Assembly (NCBI GenBank): GCA_017554235.1
Contig: JAFZIV010000046.1
Span: forward strand, 1-52,013
Reading direction: 5' to 3'
Length of the DNA stretch: 52,013 nucleotides
DNA from: Selenomonadaceae bacterium
GTDB lineage: Bacteria; Bacillota; Negativicutes; Selenomonadales; Selenomonadaceae
Of this stretch, positions 12,625-27,600 are shown in pieces. The notes below the pieces were generated by a model. It saw only the letters and a program-made list of their open reading frames with translations. It searched no databases and was not told the DNA's origin. Every line of letters starts with the position of its first letter. Within the stretch, counting starts at the first letter, position 1. Position numbers and translations under genes: made by a program.

Positions 12625-15600
12625 CTATTTCTTTATCCATTCTCTGGTGCTGTCGACTACCCAAGTTGAACCGTCAGCAAGCTTAAATTGAGTACCGGCA
12701 GTGATATTGCCATTTACCGTCAATGTGTTCTTGCTGTCTTTCATCGTTACCACGACTTTATTCGAGTTTACAATGTCTGCCGTGAGAATGTCTTCCAAAT
12801 TCGTATCGGAGAAGTTTACGATATCCGAACCATCAGCATTGTTGATGATATCGTTTCCGTTGTTATTCTTGCCGTAGATGAATGTATCTGCACCTTCGCC
12901 GCCGTAAAGCGTGTCATTGCCGCCTTGATCGCTACCCCACATGGTGCTACCATCTTTACTTGCAATGATGACATTATCATTGGCGTTACCAACCAGCGTT
13001 GCTTTGCCTTCGACGTTAGACGCATTCAAGTACTTAATATCTCCTACGAAGGTGTTCTTGCTGTTGTTAGCGTCATTGTTCAGCCAGATATTAGCAGAAG
13101 TAAGTGTGGAATTAGCAATGACGGAAGCATTCTTACCGGTTGCACGATAGTAGGTAGCATATCCGTCAAAGTCAATCGACGTATTTTGAATTTGCGCCGT
13201 AAGCGATTGAGAAGCACCTAAGTTGCCATATTCAACACGTACATCTTTACCTGCTGCATTTTCAATCGTCAACTTATCGGATTCATTGTTGAGGCTGACA
13301 ATTACGTTATTGCCGGAGATTTGGACATCAGCTACTTGGGAGGTGGCGAAGTTGAGTTTATCTGCAACGTCTTTGGTATCCTCAGTAAAGAAGGTAAAGT
13401 CTTTGATAAGGTCTTTACCGTCGCCATTCATATAGAAGAATGTAGTTGCTGCGGACTTGACGGATTCAAGATCAGAACCAACGCCGTACAAGGTGTCATT
13501 GCTGGCACCGCCGCCCCAGATACTACCACCGCCAACGCCTGCGACAATAGTGTTGTTCACAGTCGCTGAACCAATCAAGGTAGTGTTAGTGGAGCTACCG
13601 CCTTGCAGTTTGGTAATGCCTTTTAATGCAACTTGTTCGTCGCCAAATGCACTGCCTTTACCCAAAACGTTGTCCATGTCGACCAGAGCAGATCCGTCAT
13701 ATGTTCCAAGATTTACGCCGGAGTTTTCGCCAACGTAGTATTGGGTGATAACGTCATCTTGAACCTCAACATTGATAACAGTACCTTCCTGTGCGACTTC
13801 GAGTCTCTTAGAAGTTTCGCTGGAATCGTTGATATCCTGAACCTTTGTCTTCATCGATTTTCCTGTCTCACCGATTCTGCTGGTTTCGCTAATGTCTGCG
13901 CTGTTTGCCAAGTCGGAAGAGCTGTTCGTTATCGCATTGAGATTGAGCTCTGCTGCGCCGGTGCTATACTTGAGTGTGGTACCGTCGTAAGAAACACTGG
14001 ATTTGTTGGTGTCGATTCTGACTACGTCAGCATTGTCACCGTATCCTGCATGGAAGTTGTGACCATATGTAGCACCTGTGTTAGCCGTCTGTTCAATGAT
14101 TGTGCCTGCTTCAGACAAGTTACGATTTTCATCATCAATGAAGAGGTGGTTGTAACCGCTACCGAGATTGAAGACATCGCCTGAACCGCCCAATCCGGTG
14201 TCATTACCGCTACCGGTTCTGATGATTTCGGTGCCGGACTTGCGTTGTGCGCTACCTTCAGTGTAGTTTGCCTTGATGACCATATCTTCATGATTATCGG
14301 ACATGTCAATATTCTTATCGCCTTCGTCGTAGGTGTAGAGAACTTTCGTGATAAGACCCTTGAGGTTCTTGAAGTTGACGACTCTTGCACCTGCATCGGA
14401 TTCCGCGTCGGAAGATGAAGCACCGCCGCTAAAGTCGATTACAGCACCGTTATTCATAGTGACAACGTCATTGGCAAACTTAATGATGTTAGACTTGACC
14501 GCCTTGAAGATGTTGGAGAGGTTAACTTGGAATGATTGACCCTTATCAGGCTGGTAGCCGTTTACTAACAATCTGCCGCCGGTAGGAATAATTGTTGCAG
14601 GACCACCGGCATTGAGGTTCATTCTAACGTTTCTGCCCTTCGTGATAACGGTGTCACGACCTTTAGCTGTAGTAATGTTAATCGGATTGTCGACGTCTGT
14701 GTCTTCAACAATCGCCAAGTCGCCGCCGTCACCGAATTTGACATTCTTTTCAGTGCCTTTATTTGCAGATGAATTGGGGATAACCGCTATATTTTCACCG
14801 GCGTTGTTGAATTCGACATTCTGGTCGCCACCTTCTAAGGAGATTTTCTTGATACCCGACGTACCTGCGAAGTTGAGATCCTGCGCTGTTTCAGATTCAT
14901 TAACTACGGTCATCTCAATATTACCATTGGCTTCGCGGAAATCGCCTGCCGCCATTTGTTCAGCCAATCTTGCAGCGTTTTCTGCATCAAGTTTCTCGGT
15001 GTACCTATCGTCGGCACCTACGCCTATCATCTTCTTGAGAATTTCTTCTACAGAGGTATTGTCGTCAATGTCAATATCGTGTGCATCGTAGATATGTGCA
15101 GAACCTTCTTCATCGCCGATAATTACCGCGCCAACGCTGGCGTTGAGTTGTTCACCATTGACGTTGTAAATACCTGCCGCGCCGACCGTCAAGCTTGCAC
15201 CTGCGCCAAGACCCGTGACTGTTTCTGCACCTTCGCCGCCTGCATAGATTACTAAGCCGTCTTCATCGGTTGACAACCAGTAATTCTTACCGTTGACTGT
15301 AAGAGCCGTGTCGCTGTCATCTTCTGAAGTACCGCGCATTTCAACTGCAACACCGTTAGGAACTGATACAGAATCGCCGTCAGCAAGTCCGAGTACTGAG
15401 CTTACGCCTTCGCCCGCGCTTACAATAGACGCATCCGTATTGGTTGTTCCGACGAATGCACCGTTGACTGTAACTTGATTTTCGGAACTCGTCAACGTAC
15501 CTGTGAAGTCTGCGATATTCTTAACTTTGCTGTTTTCGTCAGTCTCGAAGGTTACGAAATCATCACCGCTGATCGTGAAGCTGTCGCCAACGAAGGTGAA

Positions 15601-18600
15601 TACGCCTTCTTCTTCAGTTACAACGTGAGCATTCTTAGCCGTCGTGACTACCGCTCCATTGTTAAGACCAGTTACAGTGTCGAAGCCACCTTCTGCCGCG
15701 TAGACTGTGAGGTTGGTGTTGCCGCTCTCATCTACCTGCAATGCCGCGCTGTTAATCGTAACGTCGCTGTCAATCGCGTTGACAACTACATCTGCCGCCA
15801 AGCCGTTGACTCCGCCTTCAAGTCCGAGTACTGAAGAGATTGTGTCATTAGCTACCGCAATTGTTACGTCACTGCTTACGCCGCTAAGTGTGATATTTGC
15901 GTCGTTGATTCTCAAGCCGTTCTCGTCTTGACTAATCGCGATTGTTCCGTCGTTAAGACCAATTACGCCGGTAACTGAAGGAACGAATTCATTAAGTTGT
16001 GAAGTGAGGAAGCTTACCTTCGCATCTGTATCGGTTACATTGTAGTGTTGTGAATCACCGAAGTAAATGCTACCGTTGAGGTCGGTTGTAACAATCGTTG
16101 CACCGCCTGCATTAGCAATTACTACATCCGAATCCTCAGAACCTACGCCGTCAATCGCAGTAACTTGCGTGCCGTCTGCAGTTACACCGACAAGCGTATC
16201 GTTGAGGATAAGTACGGAGTGATCGCTGTCAATGTTGACTTGGTTGGAGAAGTTACCGGTTGCAGTTCCTTCGAGGCTGTCGATTGCAGTTACAACGTTA
16301 TCCTTAACCGTGAAGGCTACTTCGTTGTCATCGCTGATTGTGAACGGATCGCTATCGCCAATCTTGAATGTTCCTACGGAGTCAGTCAAGACTTTAGCCG
16401 TTTCAAGCAACTCGCCGGCTAATGTTGCATCGCCGCTAATACCGCTGACTACAGGTACCGCACTAGAGGCATCAATCGTGAAGGCAAGATCGCCGCCCGT
16501 TACATTGATGTCTTTATCATTAATCGTCAATGCTGCAGGTGCAATATTTGCCGTAACATCTTTGACACTGATAGCTTGAACTCCTGCAATACTGGATGCT
16601 ACAACCGCAATGCTGTCAAAGGTTACAGTTCCTTTGACTTTGAACTCTGCCTCGCTGTCGGTGTTGGTAACTTTAGTTGTGTCTCCAAGAACGATTGCAT
16701 CATTGCTAAAGGATATTTCAGTATCAGTCTCTGCAGTGAAGCTCATTGCGCCGTGATCTATTGTCGTATTGGCATTAAGATTTGCAGATACGGCATCAGT
16801 ACCCATTGCATTGACAGTAACTTCTGCGCTCGGGATAACTTCCTGACCGTTAATGGTGTAGTTGCCGTTTGCAGTTGTAAGAATCAGGTCTTTAGAACCG
16901 GACTCATCAGACATTGACGCAGAGATTCCTGTGCTACCTGCCGCGATAGATACCTTAACGTCACTGCCAAGCTCGCTGTTGATAGCTAAGCCGTTATCAT
17001 AAGTGGGTTGCTCGCCATCGTGTTCAGGTGCAAGTCCGCTAAATACTGCTTCGTAATCAGCTATGTTGGTAGTAAGTTTAGTGTCAGTCGTATCGCTGGT
17101 CGTGTAGTACAGTTCAACTTTATTATCAGCGTTGACCGATGCAAAGTAACCTGTTGCGCCATCGATTGAAGTCGCATCGCCTGCAATCCACTGTTCCTTA
17201 GTGGCATTGTACTTAATAGGATCAGTAGACGCGGTTACTTTGTTATCAGTGTCGCCATTGATAGCAAGTTCAAGTCCTGCAAAGTCGCTTGCGTTGATTG
17301 TGGCGTCGGTAGAAATATTGTTGAGACCAAAGAGTTCATCATTTTGAATCTCAAGCGTCATTCCATCTTCGTCATTGTCATTTTCGACTACAACTGCAGA
17401 ATCTTTAATCGAGAATTTTACGGAATCAGCATTCGTTGATACAACTACTGTACCAGTTTCGACGCCATCAGGTGTCAAGCCGGAAAGTGTGTTGTCAGTG
17501 AGTTGTGCGGCGAAAATACCCTTACCGTCTGAATCATCAGATCCGAGTACCAATGTTACTGCTTCGCCGTCATTGATTGAGAAGTTGCTTGCAACAGTAC
17601 CGGCTACCAATCCTACGCTGTCGTTCGCGGACATTGCAACATTAGCCGTTGCACCTTTCGCCTCAACTGCCATCTCACCGCTTGAACCGATGCTGAATTG
17701 ACCATTGGAAACGCCGAGAGTCGCATTAGCCGAGAAGTCTGTGCCGAGAAGTTTGCCAGCGATGAATTGATCGTTGTTAGTAGTAAGTTGTACTGCTGAT
17801 GTGTCGGACGTTACGCCAATGCCCTTGAGGTTAGCCTTGCCGCTTACGTTGATAGCTTTGTTAGACTGGTTGACAATGTAAACTTCTTTTTCAGTTACAG
17901 CACCTTCAACAGTTATATTGATGTCAGTGCCGCTAACGCTACCGAAAGCACTGTTGTCAATCTTGTTGAGATCGCCGTCAGCATCGACTGCATAGACCGT
18001 CAAGGAGTCTGCGCTGTCAAGGCTTACGAGATAGGATTCTGCAGTTACTGCCGTATCAGTCCATGAACCGTCATCATTTCTCTTCAAGACGTTTCCGGTC
18101 GTAACGTTTATTGTACCCGTCCAGCTACCGTCCGTAATTTCAAAGGTTGAGCCGTCTTCAATGCCTGCAATTCCATATACCAATCCGTCCTCAATCTTGA
18201 AGGTGACTTCTTCGTCATTGCTGATATTGAATGACTGCTCGAGTGCGTCGTTGAATACGAATTTACCTTCAGAATCGGTGATTGCTTTAGTTGCTCTTGC
18301 CGTGTCGGTAACGATTACGCCATCGGAGAGTTTCTCAAGTTTAAGGATGCTGTCTTCGTCGAAGGTTACGACAACGTCTGTATCAGATGCAATTCCAATT
18401 GTCTTATTCGCAATGGTCGGAGCATCATCGGTGGTGAAGTCGCCTTCTGCCGCGATTGTTGCGTCCTCTCCTGCTATAAATCCATTAAGAGAATTATTTA
18501 TCCACATAACAGCTTCATCATTAACAGCAGTAAAGTCTCTGCCATTAACTTTCAGCGTGCCGTTTGCTTCAAAGTCAGCTTCTATATCACCGAAAACGTT

Positions 18601-21600
18601 ATCTGCATTAGTCAAACCGTTTTCTGTATCTGCCGTAAACGTGATAACCTTACCCGGATCAGCATTAGCAGCTACCGCACTCAAGTTAGCATTGTTGCTT
18701 GCTTCAATCGAAACTTTAGCGTTGCTTGCCGCAATGTAGGTATTGCTACCGTCAAAGCCTGCGCCTTCCGTCAAGGATTCGATCTGGCTATCGCCTTCCA
18801 TAGTCAATTCAAGTTTTGCGCCTTCAATGTTGGCAATAAAGCTTGTAGCACTATCACCGTAGTTGAAGCTGTCGCCGGTTTCAATTTCAGCTACGCCTGC
18901 GCCGCCTGTCAAGGTTTCAGTACCTGCGCCGTTTTCAATGCTGATTGCGTAAGTACCGCTGGAAACGTCATAGGTGTTATGCCAATTAGATACGAAGGTT
19001 TCACTTTCGCTGCTGGTTCTGTAACCTTCTGCCTCGAAGATATTTTCGTTAAGATCATCAGCAGTGCCGGAACCCGTCAAGTTGTAAACTACTTCGTCGC
19101 CGCTTGAAGTGTATTCTCTAGTACCATATACGAAGGTTGTGTCAGAAGCAGTTCTGATAGCATCAACATCATTGAAGCTTTGTACGCTGTCGGAAAGACT
19201 AAGCGTAATATTTATATCCTCGTTTGCAGTGTATTCGTACCATTCGCCTGCCGCATTGGTGTGGAATGTGTCGCTTGTTTCTACATTATTAACGACAATG
19301 CCTTTATTATCGACTAAGCTTTCTTCTGCAGTGGAAAGATCGCCTGTTGCCTTGAACAGAATCGTTGACGAAATTGCAACAGCGTGATAATCATCATTCT
19401 GATATTCAAGCGTCAGGTTTTCGTCGTCTTCGGTTGCCGCACGAGTACCTGCACCATCGATAGTTGAAAGTGTTTGAGTTGAGGAGTCTTCAAAGGCAAG
19501 TTGCAATGTGGTTTCAGAAATTGCCGTGTAAGCTTGAATTCCTGTGCTACTCTCGAAGTGGAAGACATTGCCGACTTCTGCAACATAGGTCGCAGTACCT
19601 GCAGTCATCTTTTCAGTGCCAACGCCTTCGGTGACCTTCAATACCATTGTTGCGCCTTCGTCTACGGTGTAAGTATCTTCGTTGAATACCAAAGTGCCGC
19701 TCGAATCTTCAGCTGTACGTGTACCAACAGCATTATACAGATAACCTGCCGCAACACCCGTTGAAGAAATTGCGTAAGCAACATCCTCTGCGTTCGTGTA
19801 TTCATAATCGTTGAAGGTAAAGGATTCTGTATCAACTTCACGAGTACCCATACCGCTTTCGATTACGATTGTTGATGAGCCGTCCTCAACCGTCAATCCC
19901 AAAGTTACGCCGGTATTGCTGTCAAGTGCACTGTATTCGTAAATTTCGGTGTCAGTACCTGTACCCAAGAAGTAATCATTTACGTGGAATACACCCGTAG
20001 TTGAGAATGTACCTGAACCTTGTGCAAAGACTTCTTTTTCATTGCCAATCTCTTCGGTTGTAAGTACCAAAGCAAACTTACCGCTCTCTACGCTGTAGTT
20101 ATCGCCGAGTATAGTGGTAGTTGTAGCTTCGTCAGCACCAAATTCACGTACACCGACGCCTTCTGCCGCAAACAATTTGTCGACTTTGTTGTCAACTACG
20201 TTACCTTGCAATGCCACATCAGCGTCTACTGTGTAAGTGTGGGACGTGCCGTTTACTTCGTAATTGAAGGTTTCGCCTACTGCAGCGGTAAATGTAGCTG
20301 AACCTGTGCCGAGCATTTCAGAAACTTTCGTTTCACTTACAACCAAAGCAATCTTAGCACCGGCATCTACCGTATACTCATTATCCAAATTATCGACAAC
20401 GGTGTACGTATCGCTTTCGTCAGACAGTCTGTAAGCATCGCCTTCAGTGAAGACTTCTTCATCTTCGCCTGTACGTGTGAAGGTTGCGCTTGTTTCAACT
20501 GTGTAGGTATGTTCGCTACTTGCATCCGGCGTATATGCAAAGGTTCTATCAGCATCAAGCGTCATTGTAGCAGTGCCGGAAATCCACGTTGCCGTGTTAG
20601 CTCCGCCCTCTACAGTTACACCGAATACTACGCCGTCGCCTTCGTATTTTTCTTTCTCTGAAGTGACTTTGGATTCATACTTGAACGGGCTGGTTGCAGT
20701 GCCTGTAGCTACGCCATTTAACATGGTTTCGTTTACAACATCTACATTGTAACCCATGAACAGCATATCAGAAGTGCCGTCGCCTGTATTCTTAGCAGTG
20801 AGACGATATTCACCGGCTTCAATTGCCGTGAAGGTCATCGTTTCGCTACCATCGAATTCAAACTTAGAAGGTGCAAGTTCAAAGGTATCGCCGACGTTCA
20901 TATCTCTTGTAGCTTCGCCGCTGACAAAGGTTTCTGTGCCTTGACCGTCAACAAGTTCAAGTTCAAGAACTACACTTGCCGCTTTGTAAGTATGAGTCAG
21001 GTTGTCAATCGGAGATTCATAAATGAAGTCGCCTTCGGTAATTTCTCTGCTACCTTGACCGCTTGTCGCGTATTCGTATGCAGTACCGGAATCATTAAGT
21101 TCAAGCGTTAAGCCAAGTTCATCACCAATAGATGTATATTTATTTCCTTCAAAGGTGAATTCTACACCAGCCGCATCATCCTGCGTTCTAGAACCTTTAC
21201 CGCCGACAAATTCAGCCTTTGCAGTTTCAGGTTTTGCAACACCGTTCAAGCCGAGTACTACACCGTCAGCCGCTGCAGTGTAAGTATGGCTTGCATCATC
21301 CAACGTGTAATTGAAGGTCTGACCTTCTGTAAGGTTGTTGATTGCCGTGCCGCTTGTGAAGTAAACATCAGCTTTTGAACCGTTGCCTTCAGCGATCAAT
21401 CTACCTTCATCGGAAGTCAAAGTATAGGTATTTCCGTCCGGAGTGTACTTGAATGTATCGGAGGCAACCATATCTTTAACACCAGTACCTGATTTGAATA
21501 CAGGTGTGTCACTTCCTGCGAACAGTTCAAGCACTGCCGTTCCGGAAACGTGATAGGTGTTTTCGTCATAGGTGAAGGTTGTATCAGATGTATTACCTTC

Positions 21601-24600
21601 AAAGATACCGCTACCGTCTGCGAGCAACTCTTTGACAGTACCAGATTCAGCCGTCAACGCCATTGTTGCACCGGAATCACCGGCAGTGTATTCCGTACCC
21701 TTATACAAGAATGTTCCACTGTTGGCTTCAAAGTCAAGCGTAGCATGTGCATTGTAGAGGGTATCACTACCAAATTCACCGTTGATATATCCATTCTGGA
21801 AGGTCGCTCCACCAGTAACCAAGTCGCTATAAGTGTTGCCGCCTTCTACGGAGTAAGTGTCACCTTCAACCGCATCTCTTAAGCCGGAGCCGTTGTACAG
21901 TGAGCCAGCCGCGCCTTTAGAGGCATTTTCTTCATTTAATACGAATGTTGTATTGGCAGCGTCTTGAATCGTGTATTTGAAACCATTTTCATTGAAGGTT
22001 GTATCACTGCCTTCAATACCTGCTCTTGTAGCTGCGCCACTGATGAAGGACTGAGCTATTGCAGATCCTGATTCAAGCGTTGCACTAAGGACTGCTTCGC
22101 CGCTAGCCGTGTAGATGTAAGCGTTGTCAGTAATTGTACCGCTTTCGTCAAATGCCGCCGTGAATGTGCCGGTCGCAGTCATGTAACCTATGCCTGCAGA
22201 TAAGGTTTCGCTGTAGGAATCAAGGCTTTCAATCGAAAGTTGGACTTGACCTTCCGTGAAAGTGTACTCATCATTACCAAGTTTGGAAACTGCAAATGTC
22301 GTAGCCGAATCAAGATCTCTTGCACCTGCACCGCTTGCTTCAAACAGAGCAGTGTTCGAACCTTCAACACTGACTTTTAAGGTGGTCTCTTCCGTAGCTT
22401 TATATTCATAAACGCCTTTGTCGGTTGCAAAGTGGAAGGAACCGTCAACTTCTGCAACATACGTTCCAGTACCGCCGACTAATGTCTCTGAACCTTCACC
22501 TGCAACAACTTTTACAGACATTATGCCTTCAGATACAGTGTAAGTGTCGCTGAGATAATCTACAGTGGAAGTGCCACTTTCGAATACTCTTGTACCTTCG
22601 CCTGCGTAGAAGGAACCTTCTGCACTCTCTGCGCCGGTTGTAATGCTGTAAACTCTATCGGAATCAGCAGTATATTCATTGTCTTCAAATACGAATGTAC
22701 CTGAACCTGCATCACGAATACCAAAACCGCTTTCGATCTTAATCGTGCCGGAACCTTTACCTTCAAGAGTAAGTGCAAGTTTTACGCCGTCCTCTTCTGC
22801 TGCAGTGTAAGTAAAGACTTCTTCAGATTCGCCGCCGGTGAGCCATTTATCAGAAATTGAGAATGTTGTACCGCTTTCAGCATTCAATGTACCTGTGCCG
22901 CTCGCGAAATCTTCAACAGCTGCTGTGCTGAATGCTTCCGAAGTTCCGCTAAACGTCAACGCTACTGTTGCACCTTCAGCCATCGTGTAACTGTCGCCCA
23001 AATCGCTGACAGTATAAGTTTCTGTACCGATGGTAATTCTGTTACCTTCGCCGATTGCATTATACAATTTGGTTACAGAATCAGTGTCGACAATGCCGTA
23101 CAATGCCGCGCCGCCTGCTTCAGCCGCCGTATATTCTTCATTATCCTGAATCTTTCCGTCGCCGTTATAGTCGAAGTGGAATACAGCACCCTCAGCATCT
23201 GCTTTCCACGTTGCACTACCACTTACAAAGGTTTCTGTACCTTTATCATCTTCAACTACGATAGATACAGTACCTGCAACAGGCGTGTAAGTATCGCTAA
23301 AGTAAGGCGACAAGACTGCGCTTGTGGATTCGCCTTCGGCCATGAATCTTGTGCCTTTACCACCGTAGAAGTTACCGCCTGCAACAGTAGTATTGGAATC
23401 AATAAAGTAACTTGCTTTTTCTGTGACATCATAGGTGTAAGTTGCTCCTTTAACAGGACTAAATTTAAACGTATCACCTATATCTCTTTCACGAGTACCT
23501 TTACCGCTGGTAACTTTGATTGTGCCGGAATCTCTACCTTCAAGCGTAAGAGTAAGTTCTACATCGCCATCATCAGTTGCCGTGAAGATAAAGGTTTCTG
23601 AAGAGCCGCTACCATTAAACCATTTCTCAGAGAGTGTAAATGTACCTGTAGCACTATCAATGGTCTTTGTAGCATTACCGCTGGTATAATCTTCTTTAGC
23701 AGAGAATGCATCGCCCGTATCGCTAAACGACAATGTTACAGTTGCACCGGCTTCAAGCTCGTAAGATTCGCTGTTCAAGTCGTCAATCGTGTAAACTTCT
23801 GTCTCGCTGGTAGTTCTGCTACCTGCGCCGGTTGCATTGTACAAGCCGGTTACCGAGCCGCTTTCTACGATACCATAAAGGGTTGTGCCTGCCGCCGCTT
23901 GATAAGTATTCGTGCTAAGTTTCTCACCGTCATTATATACGAAGTGGAATTCAGCACCCTCTTCTTCTGCCGTCCATTTTGCACTACCGCTTACAAAGGT
24001 TTCTGTGTATTCAGTTTTGTTTTCAACGCTGATTGCTACAGTACCTGAATCAGCCTTGTATTCATCGCCGAGATAAGTACCAACTTTTGCCGTCGTGGAA
24101 CCGCTCGTAAATTCTCTTGAACCTACACCTGCGAAGAAGTCGCCTGACGCAACAGTCGCGCCTTTTTCAATGCTGTAGTATACAGAACCAGCTTCGGCAA
24201 CGTATTCTTGAGTTTCGCCTAAGCCCGGATCGAACTTGAATGTTTCAGCTTCTTCACCTTCTGCTAAACGAGTACCCATACCGCTTTCGATCGTAATCGT
24301 GCCGGAATCTCTATCTTCAAGTTTAAGGTTAAGTACTACATCTTCTGCACCATAAGCCGTGTATTCAATAGCTTCGGTATCAGCTCCGGTGTTAAGCCAT
24401 TTATCGGAAACCTTAAATGTTTCAGAATCAGCAACTTTTGCAGTGTAAGAACCGTCGCCGCTCGTGAAGTCTTCTTGAGCGTAGACATCGCCGACTTGAA
24501 CTTCGCCAGTATCACTAAACGTCAACGTCTTAGTAGCTTCTGCAGCCATTGTGTAGCTGTCGCCCAAGCCTGCAACTACATAAGTCTCTGTGCCTGTGGT

Positions 24601-27600
24601 CTTTCTGTTACCTTTGCCAGCCGCACTATACAAGCCGGTTATTTCGCTTTCGCTGTTTACCACCGCATATAATGCAGTGTCGGTTGAGTTTGCTTTGTAT
24701 TCTTCGTCAGCTTCGATTGTTCCACTCTTATCATAATCGAAGTGGAATGCGTCATCCGTTGCTTTTGCTTGCCACGTTGCGCTACCTTCGCCTACGTTGA
24801 AAGTAGATGAATTAGATTCAATGTCGATATTGATAAGACCGCCGCTAAATTTGTATGTATCGGAATGATATTCAATCGGAGCAACCAAAGAACTATCAGA
24901 GACCGCGTTAAATTCTCTGTTACCTGCACCGTTGAAGACATTACCATAAGCAGTTGTCTGCGATTCTGCACTGATGAAGAATGTGAAGTCTGTAGTTGTT
25001 GCAGAATATGTTGCATTGTCAAAATTAAATGCCGCGCCAATTTCTAACGTATCTGAACGTGTAGCAAAGCCGTCTGTAATCGCTATGGTTTCAACTTTTG
25101 TTCCGCTAACTTGATCAAGCGTCAACTCAAGTTTAGTCGTGCCGCTGGTTGTGTAAACGAAAGGCGAATCCGTAGCTGTACCGCTTGCGCCGCCGCTAAG
25201 ATAGAAGTCACTCAATGAGAAGGTCTGCGTGCCGCTTACGCTCAAAGTACCTGTGCCGCTCGTGAAGTCTTCCGTAGCAAATGCATCGCCAACTTGGACT
25301 TTACCGGTATCGCTAAACGTCAACGTAATGGTAGCGTCATCTTTCATCGTGTAGCTGTCGCCTAAGCCTTCAACCAAATAAGTTCCGCTACCTGTTCTTG
25401 TACCCGCACCAATCGCATTATACAAGCTTGTTACTGAACCACCGTCAACGATACCGAACAATGCCGTTTCTGTAGAAACTGCCTTGTATGCTTCGTTAGT
25501 TTGAATGGAGCTGTCACCATTATAATCGAAGTAGAAGGTATCACCGACTGCTTGTGCTTGCCACGTTGCACTACCGCTTGTAAAGGTTTCCGTTCCGACG
25601 CCGTTTTCAATATTCAACATCATTGTTGAACCAGCCGCCGCCATAAACGTATTGCTATGGAAGGTCAACTGCATTGCGGTTGAAGTTGCGTCACCGTCTG
25701 CCAATACTCTTGAAGCGGTTCCTGCAAAGACTACACCTGTTGCAGAATCACCGGCTGCAATCTTGTAAATTATTGTGGATTCAGCAGTATAAGTATAGGT
25801 CGGCAAAGGTCCTGTGCCGTCGGGATCAAATACGAATGTCGTACCGCTTTCAACTTCACGTGTACCGACTACATCACCCAACGAAATCTTAGTCTCTGTG
25901 CCGTCAAGCGTCAACGTCAAACCTGTTGCTCCGGTGCTACTTGCAACATATTTGAAGACTTCTCCAACATTGCCGGTGTCGCTTGTTCCTGTCAAGAATG
26001 CCTGCGCTATTGAGAATTCACTACCGACTGAAACATTAAATATACCTGTGCCGCTTGTGAATTTCTCTGTTCCAATACCGTCGCCAAGTGTCAACGTAAT
26101 AGTAGCGTCATCTTTCATCGTGTAGCTGTCACTCAATGCGTCAACTACATATGTGCCGCTACCGAATCTGATACCTGCGCCGTTTGCACTGTACAATACA
26201 CCTGCTGAAGTTGAAGCATCAGCAAAGTACGCACCCAAGTCTACAGCTGAAGTTGCCGTGTAAGTCTGCAACGTTCCTGCTACGCCTTCAGTATCGGAGT
26301 TAGCAATGAATCCAAATGTATCGCCAATTTTCGCAGTAAATGTACCGCTACCTGCCAAGAAGGTTTCTGTACCTTGACCACCGACAACCTCGATTTGCAT
26401 TGTTGCGCTATCGCCCGGCATAAAGGTATTTTCCCAGAAGGTTCTTTCCATAGTCGTTGCAGTACCGTCTGTTGCAAGAGTATAGGCTCTTGTACCTACG
26501 CCTGCAAATACAGTACCTGCCGCTAATGTGCTGGAACCGTCAATCTGGAATGTCAATGTATCACTAGTTGAGGAGAATGTGAACGAATCTAAGGTAGCTC
26601 CTGCAAGTCCTGCAATCGTACCGCTTGCTACGTCGAAGGTAACTCCTGTAGCGGAGTCTACTGTACGTTGACCAACTACGTCGCCAAGTGTGATTTGCGT
26701 GCCGCTATTAGCATCAATATACGCCGTCAACGTGCCGCCGGTAACTGCTTTGTAAGTATAGCTGTCTGCAGTCAACAAACCTGTACCACTGAGGTAATCT
26801 TGCGAGATAGTGAATAATCCGTCTGTCGCAACTTGATATGTACCTGTACCTGCGGTAACTGTTTCTGTACCGAATCCTACGCCATCAGCTACGCCACCGA
26901 TTGTAAGTGTGAGACCTGCGCCCTCTTTCATCGTGTAGCTGTCGCCGAGACCTTCGAAGGACCACCAAGTACCGTCGCCCTCAGCATTACCAATTCTTGT
27001 ACCTGAACCGCTTGCACTAATCAACGTGCCTGTTGCGTCGGCACTGCCGAAGTATGCGCCCAAAGTTACATCTTGAACTGCAGTGTAGGAATTAGTTTTG
27101 CCATCAAGCGTGAAGTGGAAGGTATCATTTGCCGCCGCCGTGAATGTGCCGCTACCGCTTGTAAAGGTTTCAGAGCCTACACCGTCGACAATATTCAACG
27201 TCATCAATGCGCCTGCAGTCGGTAAGAATGTATCGCTATTGAAGCTTCTGTACATCGTCGTTGAAGTGAATGCGCTGCCTTCGCCCAACTCTGCCGCTGT
27301 GTAAGTTCTGGTTGCCGAGCCTTCCCATGCTTCACCGAATGCGCCGTAAGTTTTCGCCGTTTCGGAATCAATGCTAAAGGTAAATGCCGTGCCTGTTGTG
27401 GTATAGTTAAGTGCGTCTGCACCGGTGTAGTCGGCAATGTTGCTAAATGTGAATGCCGTGCCGGAACCAACTTCACGTTCACCAATACCTGCTGTCAATG
27501 CTACGGTTGCAGAATCTGCGCCTGTCAATGACAAAGTAAGTGTTGCGGCTTCTTTTGCAGTGTAAGAGTAAACCGTCTTAGCAAGGTCTGTATTGGATAC

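Noticed and set aside
22880-27000. CRISPR-like array suggested by regularly spaced identical stretches.
   Set aside because: The period is about 785 bases, the repeats are coding and in frame, and there are no short repeat-spacer units or cas genes.
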